Shown here piece by piece: positions 18,324-26,721 of a stretch of DNA of 64,000 bases (position 1 is its first letter; each line of letters starts with the position of its first letter). The notes below the pieces were generated by a model. It searched no databases, was not told the origin of the DNA, and worked only from the letters and a program-made list of their open reading frames with translations. The DNA is from Lichenicola sp964247725 (GTDB taxonomy: Bacteria > Pseudomonadota > Alphaproteobacteria > Acetobacterales > Acetobacteraceae). The stretch spans positions 1-64,000 of the forward strand of contig CAXTVM010000012.1 in assembly GCA_964247725.1 (NCBI GenBank). Direction: 5' to 3'. The position numbers were made by a program, and so were the translations under genes.

Positions 18324-19172
18324 ATGCAGATCACCGCCGGCTACGACATCGTCTACGACTGCCCGGGGCCGACCCCGATGATCCTGCTGCTGAGCCCGCA
18401 CCCGTCGCGCGATGCCGACCTCGCCCAGCCGCACGCGATCGCATTCGATCCGCCGGTCGCCGCCGAGCGCTACCTGGACGGCTTCGGCAACGTCTGCACC
18501 CGCATCGTGGCGCCGCCCGGCCTGCTGTCGATCGGCTGCCGCATGGCGGTGCAGGACCACGGGCAGCCGGACCGGCTGGTGCCCGAGGCGCGGCAGCTCG
18601 CCGTCGAGGCGCTGCCGGCCGACACGCTGGTCTACCTGCTGGGCAGCCGCTACTGCGACACCGACCGCCTGTCCGACCGCGCCTGGGCGCTGTTCGGCGG
18701 CGGCCCGCGCGGCTGGGCGCTGGTGCAGGCGATCTGCGACTACGCGCACACGCGCATCGTCTTCAACTATCAGGACGCCGACCCGACCCGCACCGCGTCC
18801 GAGGCCGAGCACGACCGCCGCGGCGTCTGCCGCGACTACGCGCACCTGGCGGTAACGCTGTGCCGCTGCATGAACATCCCGGCGCGCTACTGCACCGGCT
18901 ACCTCGGCGACATGGGCACGCCCCCGCCCTACGGGGTGATGGACTTCGCCGCCTGGTTCGAGGTGTACCTGGAGGGCGGCTGGCACACCTTCGACGCGCG
19001 CAACAACGTGCCGCGGATCGGCCGCATCCTGATCGCGCGCGGCCGCGACGCCACCGACGTCGCCATCGCCACCACCTTCGGCCCCTGCCGCCTGGCCGGC
19101 TTCACCGTCGTCACCGACGAGCTGGTGACGGAGGTGGCGAGGGCGGACCTGCCGGCGGCGCTGCCGGGATAG
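18324..19172 (+). CDS. Transglutaminase-like cysteine protease family protein
   Basis: A 282-residue bacterial transglutaminase-fold protein. The N-terminal 100 residues form a beta-rich domain. The papain-like core follows with a Cys169-His221-Asp224 triad, in RRGVCRDYAHLAVTLCRCMN and in WFEVYLEGGWHTFDARNN. Such proteins act as cytoplasmic proteases or amidases rather than cross-linkers and often sit with circularly permuted ATP-grasp and alpha-E genes, which are not seen here. The ATG at 18324 starts the family N-terminus (MQITAGYDIVYDCPGPTPMI). Confidence 0.9.
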   Translation: MQITAGYDIVYDCPGPTPMILLLSPHPSRDADLAQPHAIAFDPPVAAERYLDGFGNVCTRIVAPPGLLSIGCRMAVQDHGQPDRLVPEARQLAVEALPADTLVYLLGSRYCDTDRLSDRAWALFGGGPRGWALVQAICDYAHTRIVFNYQDADPTRTASEAEHDRRGVCRDYAHLAVTLCRCMNIPARYCTGYLGDMGTPPPYGVMDFAAWFEVYLEGGWHTFDARNNVPRIGRILIARGRDATDVAIATTFGPCRLAGFTVVTDELVTEVARADLPAALPG

Positions 19173-19304
19173 CCGCCCATAGAGACCATCGCCGTCCTGA
19201 CCTGATCGACCAGAACCTGCGACCAGGCGCGAGGGACATCAGAAATCGACGTGCTGTGGCCATGGCGGACGACGGACGGGAATCAGCCGTCTCCCAAGGC
19301 TTGC

Positions 19305-20558
19305 CTACGCGGCCGGCTGCTCCAGCCGGTCGAGCCGGCGCAGGGACGGGAACAGCCGCATCCGGACCGCGGCCACCACCAGCGTGCCGAGCCCGCCCAG
19401 CACCACCGCCGGCGTGGTGCCGACGAAGGCGGCCAGGGTGCCGCTCTCGAACTCGCCAAGCTGGTTCGAGGTGACGATGAACAGCAGGTTCACCGCCGAC
19501 ACCCGGCCGCGCATCTCCTCGGGCGTGCCCAGCTGCACCAGCGTCGAGCGGATCACCACGCTGACCACGTCGGCCGCCCCCAGCACCGCCAGCGCCGCGA
19601 TCGACAGCGGAGCCGAGCGCGATACCCCGAACACGATCGTGGCGAGCCCGAACACCGCGACCGCTCCGAACATCAGCGGCCCGGCGCGGCCGCGGATCGG
19701 CCGTCGCGCCAGCAGCAGCGAGACCGCCAGTGCCCCCACCGCGGGTGCCGCCCGCAACAGGCCGAGCTCGAACGGGCTGCCGTGCAGGATGTCGAGCGCA
19801 TAGACCGGCAGCAGCGCGGTGGCGCCGCCCAGCAGCACCGCGAACAGGTCGAGCGAGATCGCCCCCAGGATCGACGGCCGCGAGCCGATGAAGGCCAGGC
19901 CGCCGAACACGGTGGCGAGCGTCACCGGCCCGCGCGGCCGCGGCGGCTGCTCCAGCCGGACGACGAGCATCGCGAGTGCCGCCAGCACGAACATCCCCGA
20001 GCACGTGAGGTAGGCCAGCCGCGCGCCAGCCATGTAGAGCAGCCCGCCGGCCGACGGTCCCACGATGGTGACGGTCTGGAACAGCGACGCGCTCAGCGCG
20101 GCGGCACGGCTGAACAGCGCCGGCGGCACCAGGCTCGGCAGCAGCGCCTGCAGGCTCGGACCCTCGAACGCCTTGGCGGCGCCGAACAGGGCGACGATGC
20201 CGTAGATCGCGCCGGGCGTCAGCGCGTGGCGGACGGTGCCCAGAGCCAGGCCCAGCCCGCACAGCGCCTCTACCGCCTGGCAGACGGTGACCACGCGGCG
20301 GCGGTCGAGACGGTCGGCGATCTGGCCGCCGACCAGCGCCAGCGCCAGCATCGGCAGGAACTGCGCCAGGCCGATCAGCCCCAGCGTCAGCGGCGAATGG
20401 GTGAGCTGGTAGGCGTTCCAGCCGATCGCCACCGCCTGGATCTGGTAGCCGAGCGAGGACAGGGAGCGGCTGAGCAGGAACCCGAACAGCCCGGGATGGC
20501 GCAGCAGCGAGGCCTCGGCCGCGGGCATCGCCGCGGCCGCCGCGTCAAGGTCGAACAA
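19305..20558 (-). CDS. MFS transporter, DHA3/EntS-like
   Basis: A 417-residue 12-TMS permease. After LLRHPGLFGFLLSRSLSSLG come GLIGLAQFLPMLALALVGGQ and IADRLDRRRVV (motif A), with the second-half equivalent PEEMRGRVSAVNLLFIVTSN. The RGRVSAV pattern is typical of EntS/DHA3 exporters of siderophores and macrolides. Its start overlaps the end of the upstream Bcr-type transporter by 14 bases, so the two are probably co-transcribed. The substrate is unknown and no siderophore synthesis genes are nearby. Confidence 0.85.
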   Translation of the reverse strand: MFDLDAAAAAMPAAEASLLRHPGLFGFLLSRSLSSLGYQIQAVAIGWNAYQLTHSPLTLGLIGLAQFLPMLALALVGGQIADRLDRRRVVTVCQAVEALCGLGLALGTVRHALTPGAIYGIVALFGAAKAFEGPSLQALLPSLVPPALFSRAAALSASLFQTVTIVGPSAGGLLYMAGARLAYLTCSGMFVLAALAMLVVRLEQPPRPRGPVTLATVFGGLAFIGSRPSILGAISLDLFAVLLGGATALLPVYALDILHGSPFELGLLRAAPAVGALAVSLLLARRPIRGRAGPLMFGAVAVFGLATIVFGVSRSAPLSIAALAVLGAADVVSVVIRSTLVQLGTPEEMRGRVSAVNLLFIVTSNQLGEFESGTLAAFVGTTPAVVLGGLGTLVVAAVRMRLFPSLRRLDRLEQPAA

Positions 20559-21831
20559 GGCCGGGCTCGCGGCGCGGCACCCGGTGCGCGACGGTGGCGC
20601 CGGCGATGCCGGCCGCGATCAGCAGCGCGGTCGGCAGCAGGCTGACGCCCGACAGGATTCCCAGCAGCATGCCGCTGACGGCGCCGAACGAGAACTGCAG
20701 TGTGCCTAGCATAGCCGACGCGCTGCCGGCGTGACGCGCATGGGCGCCGAGCGCCAGTACGGTGGCGTTGGGGGAGACCAGGCCGAGCGAGGCCATGACC
20801 CAGGCGATCGGCAGCATCGTGAACAGCAGGGCGTGGTCCGGCCCGGCAAGCCCGGTCAGCACCGTCAGCATCAGCAGCAGGGCGGCCCCGGCGAGCGAGG
20901 CCATGCCGATCGCCAGCATGGCGTGCACGCCGACGCGCATCACCGTGCGCGCGTTCACCTGGGTCGCCAGGATGTAGAGGGAGGCGTTGACGCCGAACAC
21001 GAAGCCGAAGCCGAGCGGGGTGAAGTGCAGGATGCGCTCGAAGATCACCGGCGCGCCGGACAGGTAGGCGAAGATCACGAAGCTGCCGCAGCCGCAGATG
21101 CACGCGTTGGCGAGGAACACCCGCTCGCGCAGGATGTCGGCGTAGCGCCGCATCACCGCGGTCGGCGCCAGCCGCAGCCGGTACTGCGGCGGCAGCGTGT
21201 CGGGCAGCGCGACCTGCACCGCGACCAGACAGACGGCGCCGTAGAGCATGGCGATCCCGAAGATCCAGCGCCAGCTCGCCACTGCCAGCACCAGCGCGCC
21301 CAGCATCGGCGCCAGCATCGGCACCACCCCCAGCACCAGGGTGAGCTGCGACATCAGCCGGGCGGCGGCATCGCCGGTGGCGACGTCGCGCACGATCGCG
21401 CGCGGGATCACCATGCCGGCCGAGCCGCCTATCGCGGCCAGCACGCGGCAGGCGCTGAAGCTCCAGACGTCGTTGCTGAGCAGGCAGCCGAGCGTGCCGG
21501 CTAGATAGATCGCGAGCCCGGCCAGCAGCGGCGCCTTGCGGCCCCAGCGGTCCGACGCCGGCCCCTGGCTGAACTGGCCGATCGCCAGTCCGACGAACCA
21601 GGCCGCCAGCGTGACCTGGGCAGAGCCGGTGCCGGAGCCCAGCGCCCGGTCGAGCGTCGGGAACGCCGGCAGGTACATGTCGGTGGAGAGCGGTCCCACG
21701 GCGCTGAGCAGGCCCAGCAGCACGATCAGCCAGACCGGCATGCGGCCCTGCAGCAGCAGGGCGCGCGTGCGCTCTGCACCCCGCGCACGGGGCTGCGCCA
21801 CGACAGGTGCCGCAGGCGGGACCGGGGACAC
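20545..21831 (-). CDS. Bcr/CflA-family multidrug MFS exporter
   Basis: A 428-residue 12-TMS drug:H+ antiporter. The Bcr/CflA signature is clear: LGLLSAVGPLSTDMYLPAFP in TM1, GQFSQGPASDRWGRKAPLLA (motif A), RVLAAIGGSAGMVIPRAIVR, LTLVLGVVPMLAPMLGALVL and SWRWIFGIAMLYG. It is first of a pair with the overlapping EntS-like gene. Bcr-type exporters confer resistance to agents such as bicyclomycin or chloramphenicol in known members; the substrate here is not known. The stop of tldD lies 18 bases upstream on the same strand. Confidence 0.9.
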   Translation of the reverse strand: MSPVPPAAPVVAQPRARGAERTRALLLQGRMPVWLIVLLGLLSAVGPLSTDMYLPAFPTLDRALGSGTGSAQVTLAAWFVGLAIGQFSQGPASDRWGRKAPLLAGLAIYLAGTLGCLLSNDVWSFSACRVLAAIGGSAGMVIPRAIVRDVATGDAAARLMSQLTLVLGVVPMLAPMLGALVLAVASWRWIFGIAMLYGAVCLVAVQVALPDTLPPQYRLRLAPTAVMRRYADILRERVFLANACICGCGSFVIFAYLSGAPVIFERILHFTPLGFGFVFGVNASLYILATQVNARTVMRVGVHAMLAIGMASLAGAALLLMLTVLTGLAGPDHALLFTMLPIAWVMASLGLVSPNATVLALGAHARHAGSASAMLGTLQFSFGAVSGMLLGILSGVSLLPTALLIAAGIAGATVAHRVPRREPGLVRP

Positions 21832-21848
21832 GGAAGCGGGTGGCCGGC

Positions 21849-23288
21849 TCAGCCGCCGGTGCCGCCCACGGTCAGCCCGGTCATCTTCAGGGTCGGCTGG
21901 CCGACGCCGACCGGCACGCCCTGGCCGTTCTTGCCGCAGGTGCCGATACCGGGGTCGAGCGCCAGGTCGTTGCCGATCATGCTGACCTTGGTCATGGCGT
22001 CGGGGCCGTTGCCGATCAGCGTGGCGCCGCGCACCGGGGCGGTGACGCGGCCGTCCTCGATCAGGTAGGCCTCGCTGGCCGCGAACACGAACTTGCCGGA
22101 GGTGATGTCGACGGAGCCGCCGCCGAAATTGACCGCGTACAGCCCCCGCTTCACCGAACGGATCATCTCGTCCGGCGTGTGCCCGCCGTTCAGCATCACG
22201 GTGTTGGTCATGCGCGGCATCGGCATGTGCGCGTAGGACTGCCGGCGGCCGTTGCCGGTAGGGGCCACCTGCATCAGCCGCGCGTTCATGCGGTCCTGGA
22301 TGTAGCCGGTCAGGATGCCGTCTTCGATCATCACGGTGCGGCCGGCCGGCGTGCCCTCGTCGTCGATGGTGAGGCTGCCGCGGCGGTCGGGCAGAGTGCC
22401 GTCATCGACCACCGTCACGCCCGGGGACGCCACCCGCTGGCCGATCAGCCCGGCGAAGGCCGAGGTGCCCTTGCGGTTGAAGTCGCCTTCCAGGCCGTGT
22501 CCGACCGCCTCGTGCAGCAGGATGCCGGGCCAGCCGCTGCCGAGCACGACCTCCATCTGGCCGGCCGGCGCCGGCACGCTGTCCAGCTTGACCAGCGCCT
22601 GGCGCAGCGCCTCGTCGGCGGCGTGCTTCCAGTCGGCCTCGCCCAGCACGCGCGAGAAGGCGTGGCGGCCGCCGGCGCCGTAGCTGCCGCTCTCGCGGTG
22701 GCCGTCCTTCTCCACCACCACCGACACGTTGAGCCGCACCAGCGGGCGGATGTCGGCGACCCGGCTGCCGTCGGCACGCAGGATCTGCACCGCCTGCCAC
22801 TCGGCGGCGAGCGAGGCCATCACCTGCACCACCCGGCTGTCGGCGGCGCGCGCATAGGCGTCGATCTCGGACAGCAGCGCCGCCCGCACCGCGAACTCGG
22901 CCTCGCGCAGCGGGTTGGCGTCGCCGTAGAGGTGCGCGTTGGTGGCGCGCGGCCGGTCGGCGACGATGCCGCTGCGGCCGCGCCGGACCTGGCCCACCGT
23001 CGCCGCCGCCCGCGCCAGCGCGCTCTCGCTGATCTCGTCGGAATGCGCGTAGCCGGCCTCGTCGCCCAGCACCGCGCGCAGCCCGAAGCCGGACGAGGTG
23101 TCGAAGCTGGCGGAGCGGATCACCCCCTCCTCGAGGCTGATGAACTCGCTCTCGCGGTATTCGAGGAACAGCTCGCCGTCGTCGGTGCCTTCGAGGGCGC
23201 CGGCCAGGATGCGCTCGGCGCCGGTGCGGTCGAGGCTGGCGCCGGGCCGGCCGAAGAACAGTTCGTCGGTGGTGGCGAGCGCGCTCAC
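21849..23288 (-). CDS. tldD: Metalloprotease TldD
   Basis: A 479-residue subunit of the TldD/TldE (PmbA) zinc protease, which matures modified peptides and degrades unfolded peptides in the cytoplasm. The HExxxH zinc motif is in GILLHEAVGHGLEGDFNRKG. Other family stretches are FISLEEGVIRSASFDTSSGF, DDGTLPDRRGSLTIDDEGTP, GYIQDRMNARLMQ and SYAHMPMPRMTNT. GTG 23288 overlaps the ctaA stop by four bases, so the frame extending further upstream is spurious. pmbA is not in this window. Confidence 0.95.
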   Translation of the reverse strand: MSALATTDELFFGRPGASLDRTGAERILAGALEGTDDGELFLEYRESEFISLEEGVIRSASFDTSSGFGLRAVLGDEAGYAHSDEISESALARAAATVGQVRRGRSGIVADRPRATNAHLYGDANPLREAEFAVRAALLSEIDAYARAADSRVVQVMASLAAEWQAVQILRADGSRVADIRPLVRLNVSVVVEKDGHRESGSYGAGGRHAFSRVLGEADWKHAADEALRQALVKLDSVPAPAGQMEVVLGSGWPGILLHEAVGHGLEGDFNRKGTSAFAGLIGQRVASPGVTVVDDGTLPDRRGSLTIDDEGTPAGRTVMIEDGILTGYIQDRMNARLMQVAPTGNGRRQSYAHMPMPRMTNTVMLNGGHTPDEMIRSVKRGLYAVNFGGGSVDITSGKFVFAASEAYLIEDGRVTAPVRGATLIGNGPDAMTKVSMIGNDLALDPGIGTCGKNGQGVPVGVGQPTLKMTGLTVGGTGG

Positions 23289-24442
23289 GAGTTTTCGACC
23301 ATGCGGGTTCCGATCACGGGAGGCCGCACGCCGCGCAGGCGGTGCAGGGCGAACAGGGTGACGCTCAGCAGGATGGCGGCGAAGGTCTGGTGCAGCGTGC
23401 CGGCCCAGACCGGCACCACCATCAGCAGGGTGGTGACGCCGAGCGCATACTGCGCCAGCACCGCCCAGCCGAGCAGCATCAGCGCGTCGTGCGCCGGCTT
23501 TGGCAGGCTGGCGCGCAGGCCCACCAGCAGGGTGCCGCCGACCGCGAGCACCGCGAGCGTCGCCAGCACGCGGTGGTCGAACTGCACCGCGGCCAGGTTC
23601 TGGAACCAGTTGCGCCACAACGGATGCAGGCTGGCGTAGCCGGTCGGGACCAGCCGGCCGCCCATTTCGGGATAGGTGTTGTAGACGAAGCCGGCGTGGG
23701 TCCCGGCGGTGAACCCGCCGGCGACCACGGTGACCGCTAGCACGCCGGCCGCCGCCATGCCCAGCCGGCGCGTCCACAGTGCCGCGGCGGTGGCCGGGAT
23801 CGCCACCGGCACCGGCCAGCGCACCGAGAACGCGGTCCACAGGATCGCCGCATAGAGCGCGAAGGCGAAGCACAGGTGCAGCACCAGCTTGGACGGCGCC
23901 ACCGCGACGCTGTTCGGGTCGAAGCCGGAGGCGACCATGAACCAGCCGATGGCGCCCTGCAGGCCGCCCAGCACGAAGAACAGCAGCAGGCGCGCGACCA
24001 GGCCGGGCCCGATCGCGCGGGTGGCGGCGAAGAACGCCAGCGGCACGATCAGCACCAGGCCCATGATGCGGCCCCAGAACCGGTGGATCCACTCCAGCCA
24101 GAAGATGTGCTGGAACCCGGCGAGGCCGAAGCCCTGGTGCTCGAGCCGGTATTGCGGGATCCGCTGGTAGAGCGCGAACAGGTGCTCCCACTGCGCGTGG
24201 GTGAGCGGCGGGACGATGCCCGACAGTGGCGCCCACTCCATGATGGAGAGCCCGGAGCCGGTCAGCCGGGTGGCCCCGCCGAGCGCGATCATGCCCAGCA
24301 GCATGAGGCAGATGGCGAACAGCCACCAGGAGACGCGCACCCGGTTGCGCGCCGGGTCGCCGGCCAGGGCTGTGCGGAGGCGTCCAGCCGACGCGGACAC
24401 GCGCAGGTGACGGCCGGGGGAGACGATCGCATCGGAGGGCAT
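23285..24442 (-). CDS. ctaA: Heme A synthase CtaA
   Basis: A 385-residue membrane protein that oxidises heme O to heme A for aa3-type cytochrome oxidase. Eight TM helices are visible, with heme-ligand histidines in LEHQGFGLAGFQHIFWLEW, IHRFWGR, VQFDHRVLATL and TLHQTF. Also typical are LGGATRLTGSGLSIMEWAPL and the end of the first half, GGFTAGTHAGFVYNTYPEMG. The gene is translationally coupled to tldD. Its presence implies an aerobic respiratory chain with an A-type oxidase. Confidence 0.96.
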   Translation of the reverse strand: MPSDAIVSPGRHLRVSASAGRLRTALAGDPARNRVRVSWWLFAICLMLLGMIALGGATRLTGSGLSIMEWAPLSGIVPPLTHAQWEHLFALYQRIPQYRLEHQGFGLAGFQHIFWLEWIHRFWGRIMGLVLIVPLAFFAATRAIGPGLVARLLLFFVLGGLQGAIGWFMVASGFDPNSVAVAPSKLVLHLCFAFALYAAILWTAFSVRWPVPVAIPATAAALWTRRLGMAAAGVLAVTVVAGGFTAGTHAGFVYNTYPEMGGRLVPTGYASLHPLWRNWFQNLAAVQFDHRVLATLAVLAVGGTLLVGLRASLPKPAHDALMLLGWAVLAQYALGVTTLLMVVPVWAGTLHQTFAAILLSVTLFALHRLRGVRPPVIGTRMVENS

Positions 24443-24500
24443 AACGCTGATTTAAGGTCGCGGGGGGCCTGCCTGCAAGGGATGCGCTGGCCCGGTCCAG

Positions 24501-24690
24501 GGCTATCGCCTTTGAGGAGAAGGCCAGGGCGCTGCCCTGGACCCGTTGGGGCCGCGGTCCCCAAAACCCGATTCGTCGAGGGGATAGTCCATCCATGAAG
24601 GTTCAACCCTGACGAATCGGGGTCTGGGGCCCGAGGCCCCAGTGGGGTCCAGGGGCAAGGCCCCTGGCCTTCCTCCTCATGCGATAGCCG
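24501..24690. repeat. Dispersed palindromic element, copy 4
   Basis: A full-length copy. The left end is GGCTATCGCCTTTGAGGAGA and the right end CCTCCTCATGCGATAGCC. Between them are the AGGCCAGGGCGCTGCCCTGG stem, GGGGCCGCGGTCCCC, a unique spacer (GATAGTCCATCCATGAAGGT), CTGGGGCCCGAGGCCCCAG and the closing GGGGCAAGGCCCC hairpin. It lies between divergent ctaA and the TMEM64 gene. Confidence 0.93.
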
Positions 24691-24703
24691 TGCAGCGCGG
24701 TCC

Positions 24704-25495
24704 GTGCCAAGCCGGCTTGTGCCGGGCGCTCCGCCGATGCTAGCGGCCAAGCCTATGCGTGCCATCCCGCCAGAACGTCCAGACCTCGCGGTGCTGACGC
24801 AGCTCCCGAAAACCTTGCCCGTGCCGGCCGTCTCCCCGGCCGCGACGTTGCGCCGGCTGCTGCAGCCGGCTCTGCTGGGGGGCGGGCTGCTGGCCGCGGG
24901 CCTGCTGCTGCGCCACTTGCCGGGCGGCGAGGACGGGCTGCTGCCGACGGTCGCGGTGCTGCGGCACGGGGCCGGGGGCCGGCTGCTGTTCCTGCTGGCG
25001 GGCGGCCTGGCCTGCGCCGTCGGCATGCCGCGCCAGGCGGTGTGCTTCGCCGGCGGCGTCGCCTACGGGCTGCTGCCCGGCATCGCGCTGTCGAGCCTGG
25101 CCACGCTGTCCGGCTGCCTGCTCGGCTTCCTGTGGGCGCGGCTGGCCGGCCGCGACTGGGCACGCCGGCGCCTGGCCGCGCGCGCCGACAGCTGGCTGGC
25201 GCGGCTGGACCGGCTCGCCGCGGCGCGACCGTTCGCGGCGGTGCTGACCCTCCGGCTGCTGCCGGTCGGCAGCAGCCTGGCCCTGAACCTGGGCGCCGGC
25301 GTGCTGGGCCTGCGGATCCTGCCGTTCGCGGCCGCGACGCTGCTCGGCAGCCTGCCGCAGACGGTGGTGTTCACGCTGCTGGGCGGCGGCACCCGCATCG
25401 GCCACGATGCCCAGATCCTGATCGCCGTCGCCCTGTTTGCGGCTTCCAGCGCTGCCGGACTCCGCCTGTTGCGGGCGCAGGGCACCACGGGCTGA
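24704..25495 (+). CDS. TVP38/TMEM64-family membrane protein
   Basis: A membrane protein of about 263 residues of the DedA-related TVP38/TMEM64 (SNARE-associated) family. Hydrophobic segments surround the conserved GMPRQAVCFAGGVAYGLLPG, ATLSGCLLGFLWARLAGRDW, LTLRLLPVGSSLALNLGAGV and ATLLGSLPQTVVFTLLG. Members are thought to move or arrange lipids. The start is uncertain: ATG at 24704, 24737 and 24755 are all in frame and none has a good ribosome-binding site. Confidence 0.82.
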   Translation: MPSRLVPGAPPMLAAKPMRAIPPERPDLAVLTQLPKTLPVPAVSPAATLRRLLQPALLGGGLLAAGLLLRHLPGGEDGLLPTVAVLRHGAGGRLLFLLAGGLACAVGMPRQAVCFAGGVAYGLLPGIALSSLATLSGCLLGFLWARLAGRDWARRRLAARADSWLARLDRLAAARPFAAVLTLRLLPVGSSLALNLGAGVLGLRILPFAAATLLGSLPQTVVFTLLGGGTRIGHDAQILIAVALFAASSAAGLRLLRAQGTTG

Positions 25496-25575
25496 CGTGC
25501 GCGAGATTGAGTTGCGCGACCGGAAGTTCTTGATGCCCTGCGAGAGCGCTGCTGACCCGGTCAGGCGATCGCGAC

Positions 25576-25649
25576 TGGCTGGGGGACCTGGATTCGAACC
25601 AAGGCTGTCCGAGTCAGAGTCGGAAGTTCTACCGCTAAACTATCCCCCA
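25576..25649 (-). tRNA. tRNA-Gln(CUG)
   Basis: 74 bases with encoded CCA. The acceptor stem TGGGGGA pairs with TCCCCCA. The anticodon stem-loop TCCGA-CTCTGAC-TCGGA has anticodon CTG, and the T arm is CTTGGTTCGAATCCAGG. It is flanked by the TMEM64 and rlmE genes, with no mobile sequence next to it. Confidence 0.95.
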
Positions 25650-25844
25650 AGCGGCCCCTGTCGGGTGCTGACGGGGAGGTAGCACCGACGATGGTGGCTT
25701 GCAACCGCCGGCGCGGCGCATCGGGCTGGCGGATGACCGCCGCCGCAGTGATATGGTGCCGCGCATGATGCGCCGTTCGTCCGTCACCGATCCAGATACC
25801 GTGCCCGCGCCGTGGACGTCGGCCGTCCGCGGGGTGGGCACGTG

Positions 25845-26720
25845 GTGACGCGGCGCGACGGCGGCGGGCGGCCGCCGGGCGGGCCCGGGGGCCGTCCCGG
25901 CAGCGGTCCGGCGCGTGGGGCCAAGGGACGGGCGGCGGTGCCCGGACGCCAGCCGGGGCAGGCCGGCGACGGCAGGCCCGGGGCCGCCGCCGCCGAAGGC
26001 GATGCCGCCGTGGTCGGGGCCGGCCGGTCCAAGTCGGTGTCGCTGCGCAGCACGCGCGGCCGCACCACCGGGCAGCAGCACTGGCTGGCGCGGCAGCTGA
26101 ACGACCCCTACGTGGCGGCGGCGCGCAAGGGCGGGTGGCGGTCGCGGGCGGCGTTCAAGCTGATCGAGCTCGACGACCGCTACCACCTGATCCGCCCCGG
26201 CCTGCGGGTGATCGATCTCGGCGCCGCACCCGGCGGGTGGGCGCAGGTCGCGGTCAAGCGGGGTGCCGCCCGCGTGGTCGGCGTCGACCTTCTGCCGGTC
26301 GAGCCGGTGCGGGGCGCGGAGATCGTGGTCGGCGACTTCAACGATCCCGAGCTGCCGGTGCTGCTGCGCACGCTGCTGGGCGGCCCGGCGGACCTAGTGC
26401 TGTCCGACATGGCGCCCAACACCACCGGGCACGCCGCCACCGACCACATCCGCATCATCGGCCTGGCCGAGCTGGCGCTCGACTTCGCGATGGAGGTGCT
26501 GTGCGAGGGCGGCAGCTTCGTCGCCAAGGTGTTCCAGGGCGGGTCGGAGCAGGACATGCTGACGCCGATGAAGCAGGCCTTCGCCAGCGTGCGCCACGCC
26601 AAGCCGCCGGCGAGCCGGAAGGAATCGAGCGAGCTCTACGTCGTCGCCACCGGGTACCGCGCCGAGCGGGGTGCGGCGCTGCGCGCGGCGCGCCGGCGCC
26701 GGCTCGAGGAGCAGGGCTAG
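25845..26720 (+). CDS. rlmE: 23S rRNA (uridine-2'-O)-methyltransferase RlmE/FtsJ
   Basis: A protein of about 291 residues. A basic Gly/Pro-rich N-terminus (80 residues, typical of Acetobacteraceae homologues) precedes the FtsJ Rossmann domain. The K-D-K-E catalytic set is visible: Lys in GWRSRAAFKLIELDDR, Asp in DLVLSDMAPN, Lys in SFVAKVFQGGSEQD and Glu in ESSELYVVATGYR. The SAM loop is VIDLGAAPGGWAQVAVKRG. RlmE methylates U2552 of 23S rRNA late in 50S assembly. GTG at 25845 follows GGGGTGGG; GTG 25842 and GTG 25812 are alternatives. The next gene starts two bases after its stop. Confidence 0.92.
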   Translation: MTRRDGGGRPPGGPGGRPGSGPARGAKGRAAVPGRQPGQAGDGRPGAAAAEGDAAVVGAGRSKSVSLRSTRGRTTGQQHWLARQLNDPYVAAARKGGWRSRAAFKLIELDDRYHLIRPGLRVIDLGAAPGGWAQVAVKRGAARVVGVDLLPVEPVRGAEIVVGDFNDPELPVLLRTLLGGPADLVLSDMAPNTTGHAATDHIRIIGLAELALDFAMEVLCEGGSFVAKVFQGGSEQDMLTPMKQAFASVRHAKPPASRKESSELYVVATGYRAERGAALRAARRRRLEEQG

Positions 26721-26721
26721 C

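Noticed and set aside
21849..24596. One 915-residue protein covering tldD and part of ctaA
   Set aside because: Only the last 479 residues are TldD; the upstream part is a shadow of ctaA in another frame. GTG 23288 overlapping the ctaA stop is the real start.
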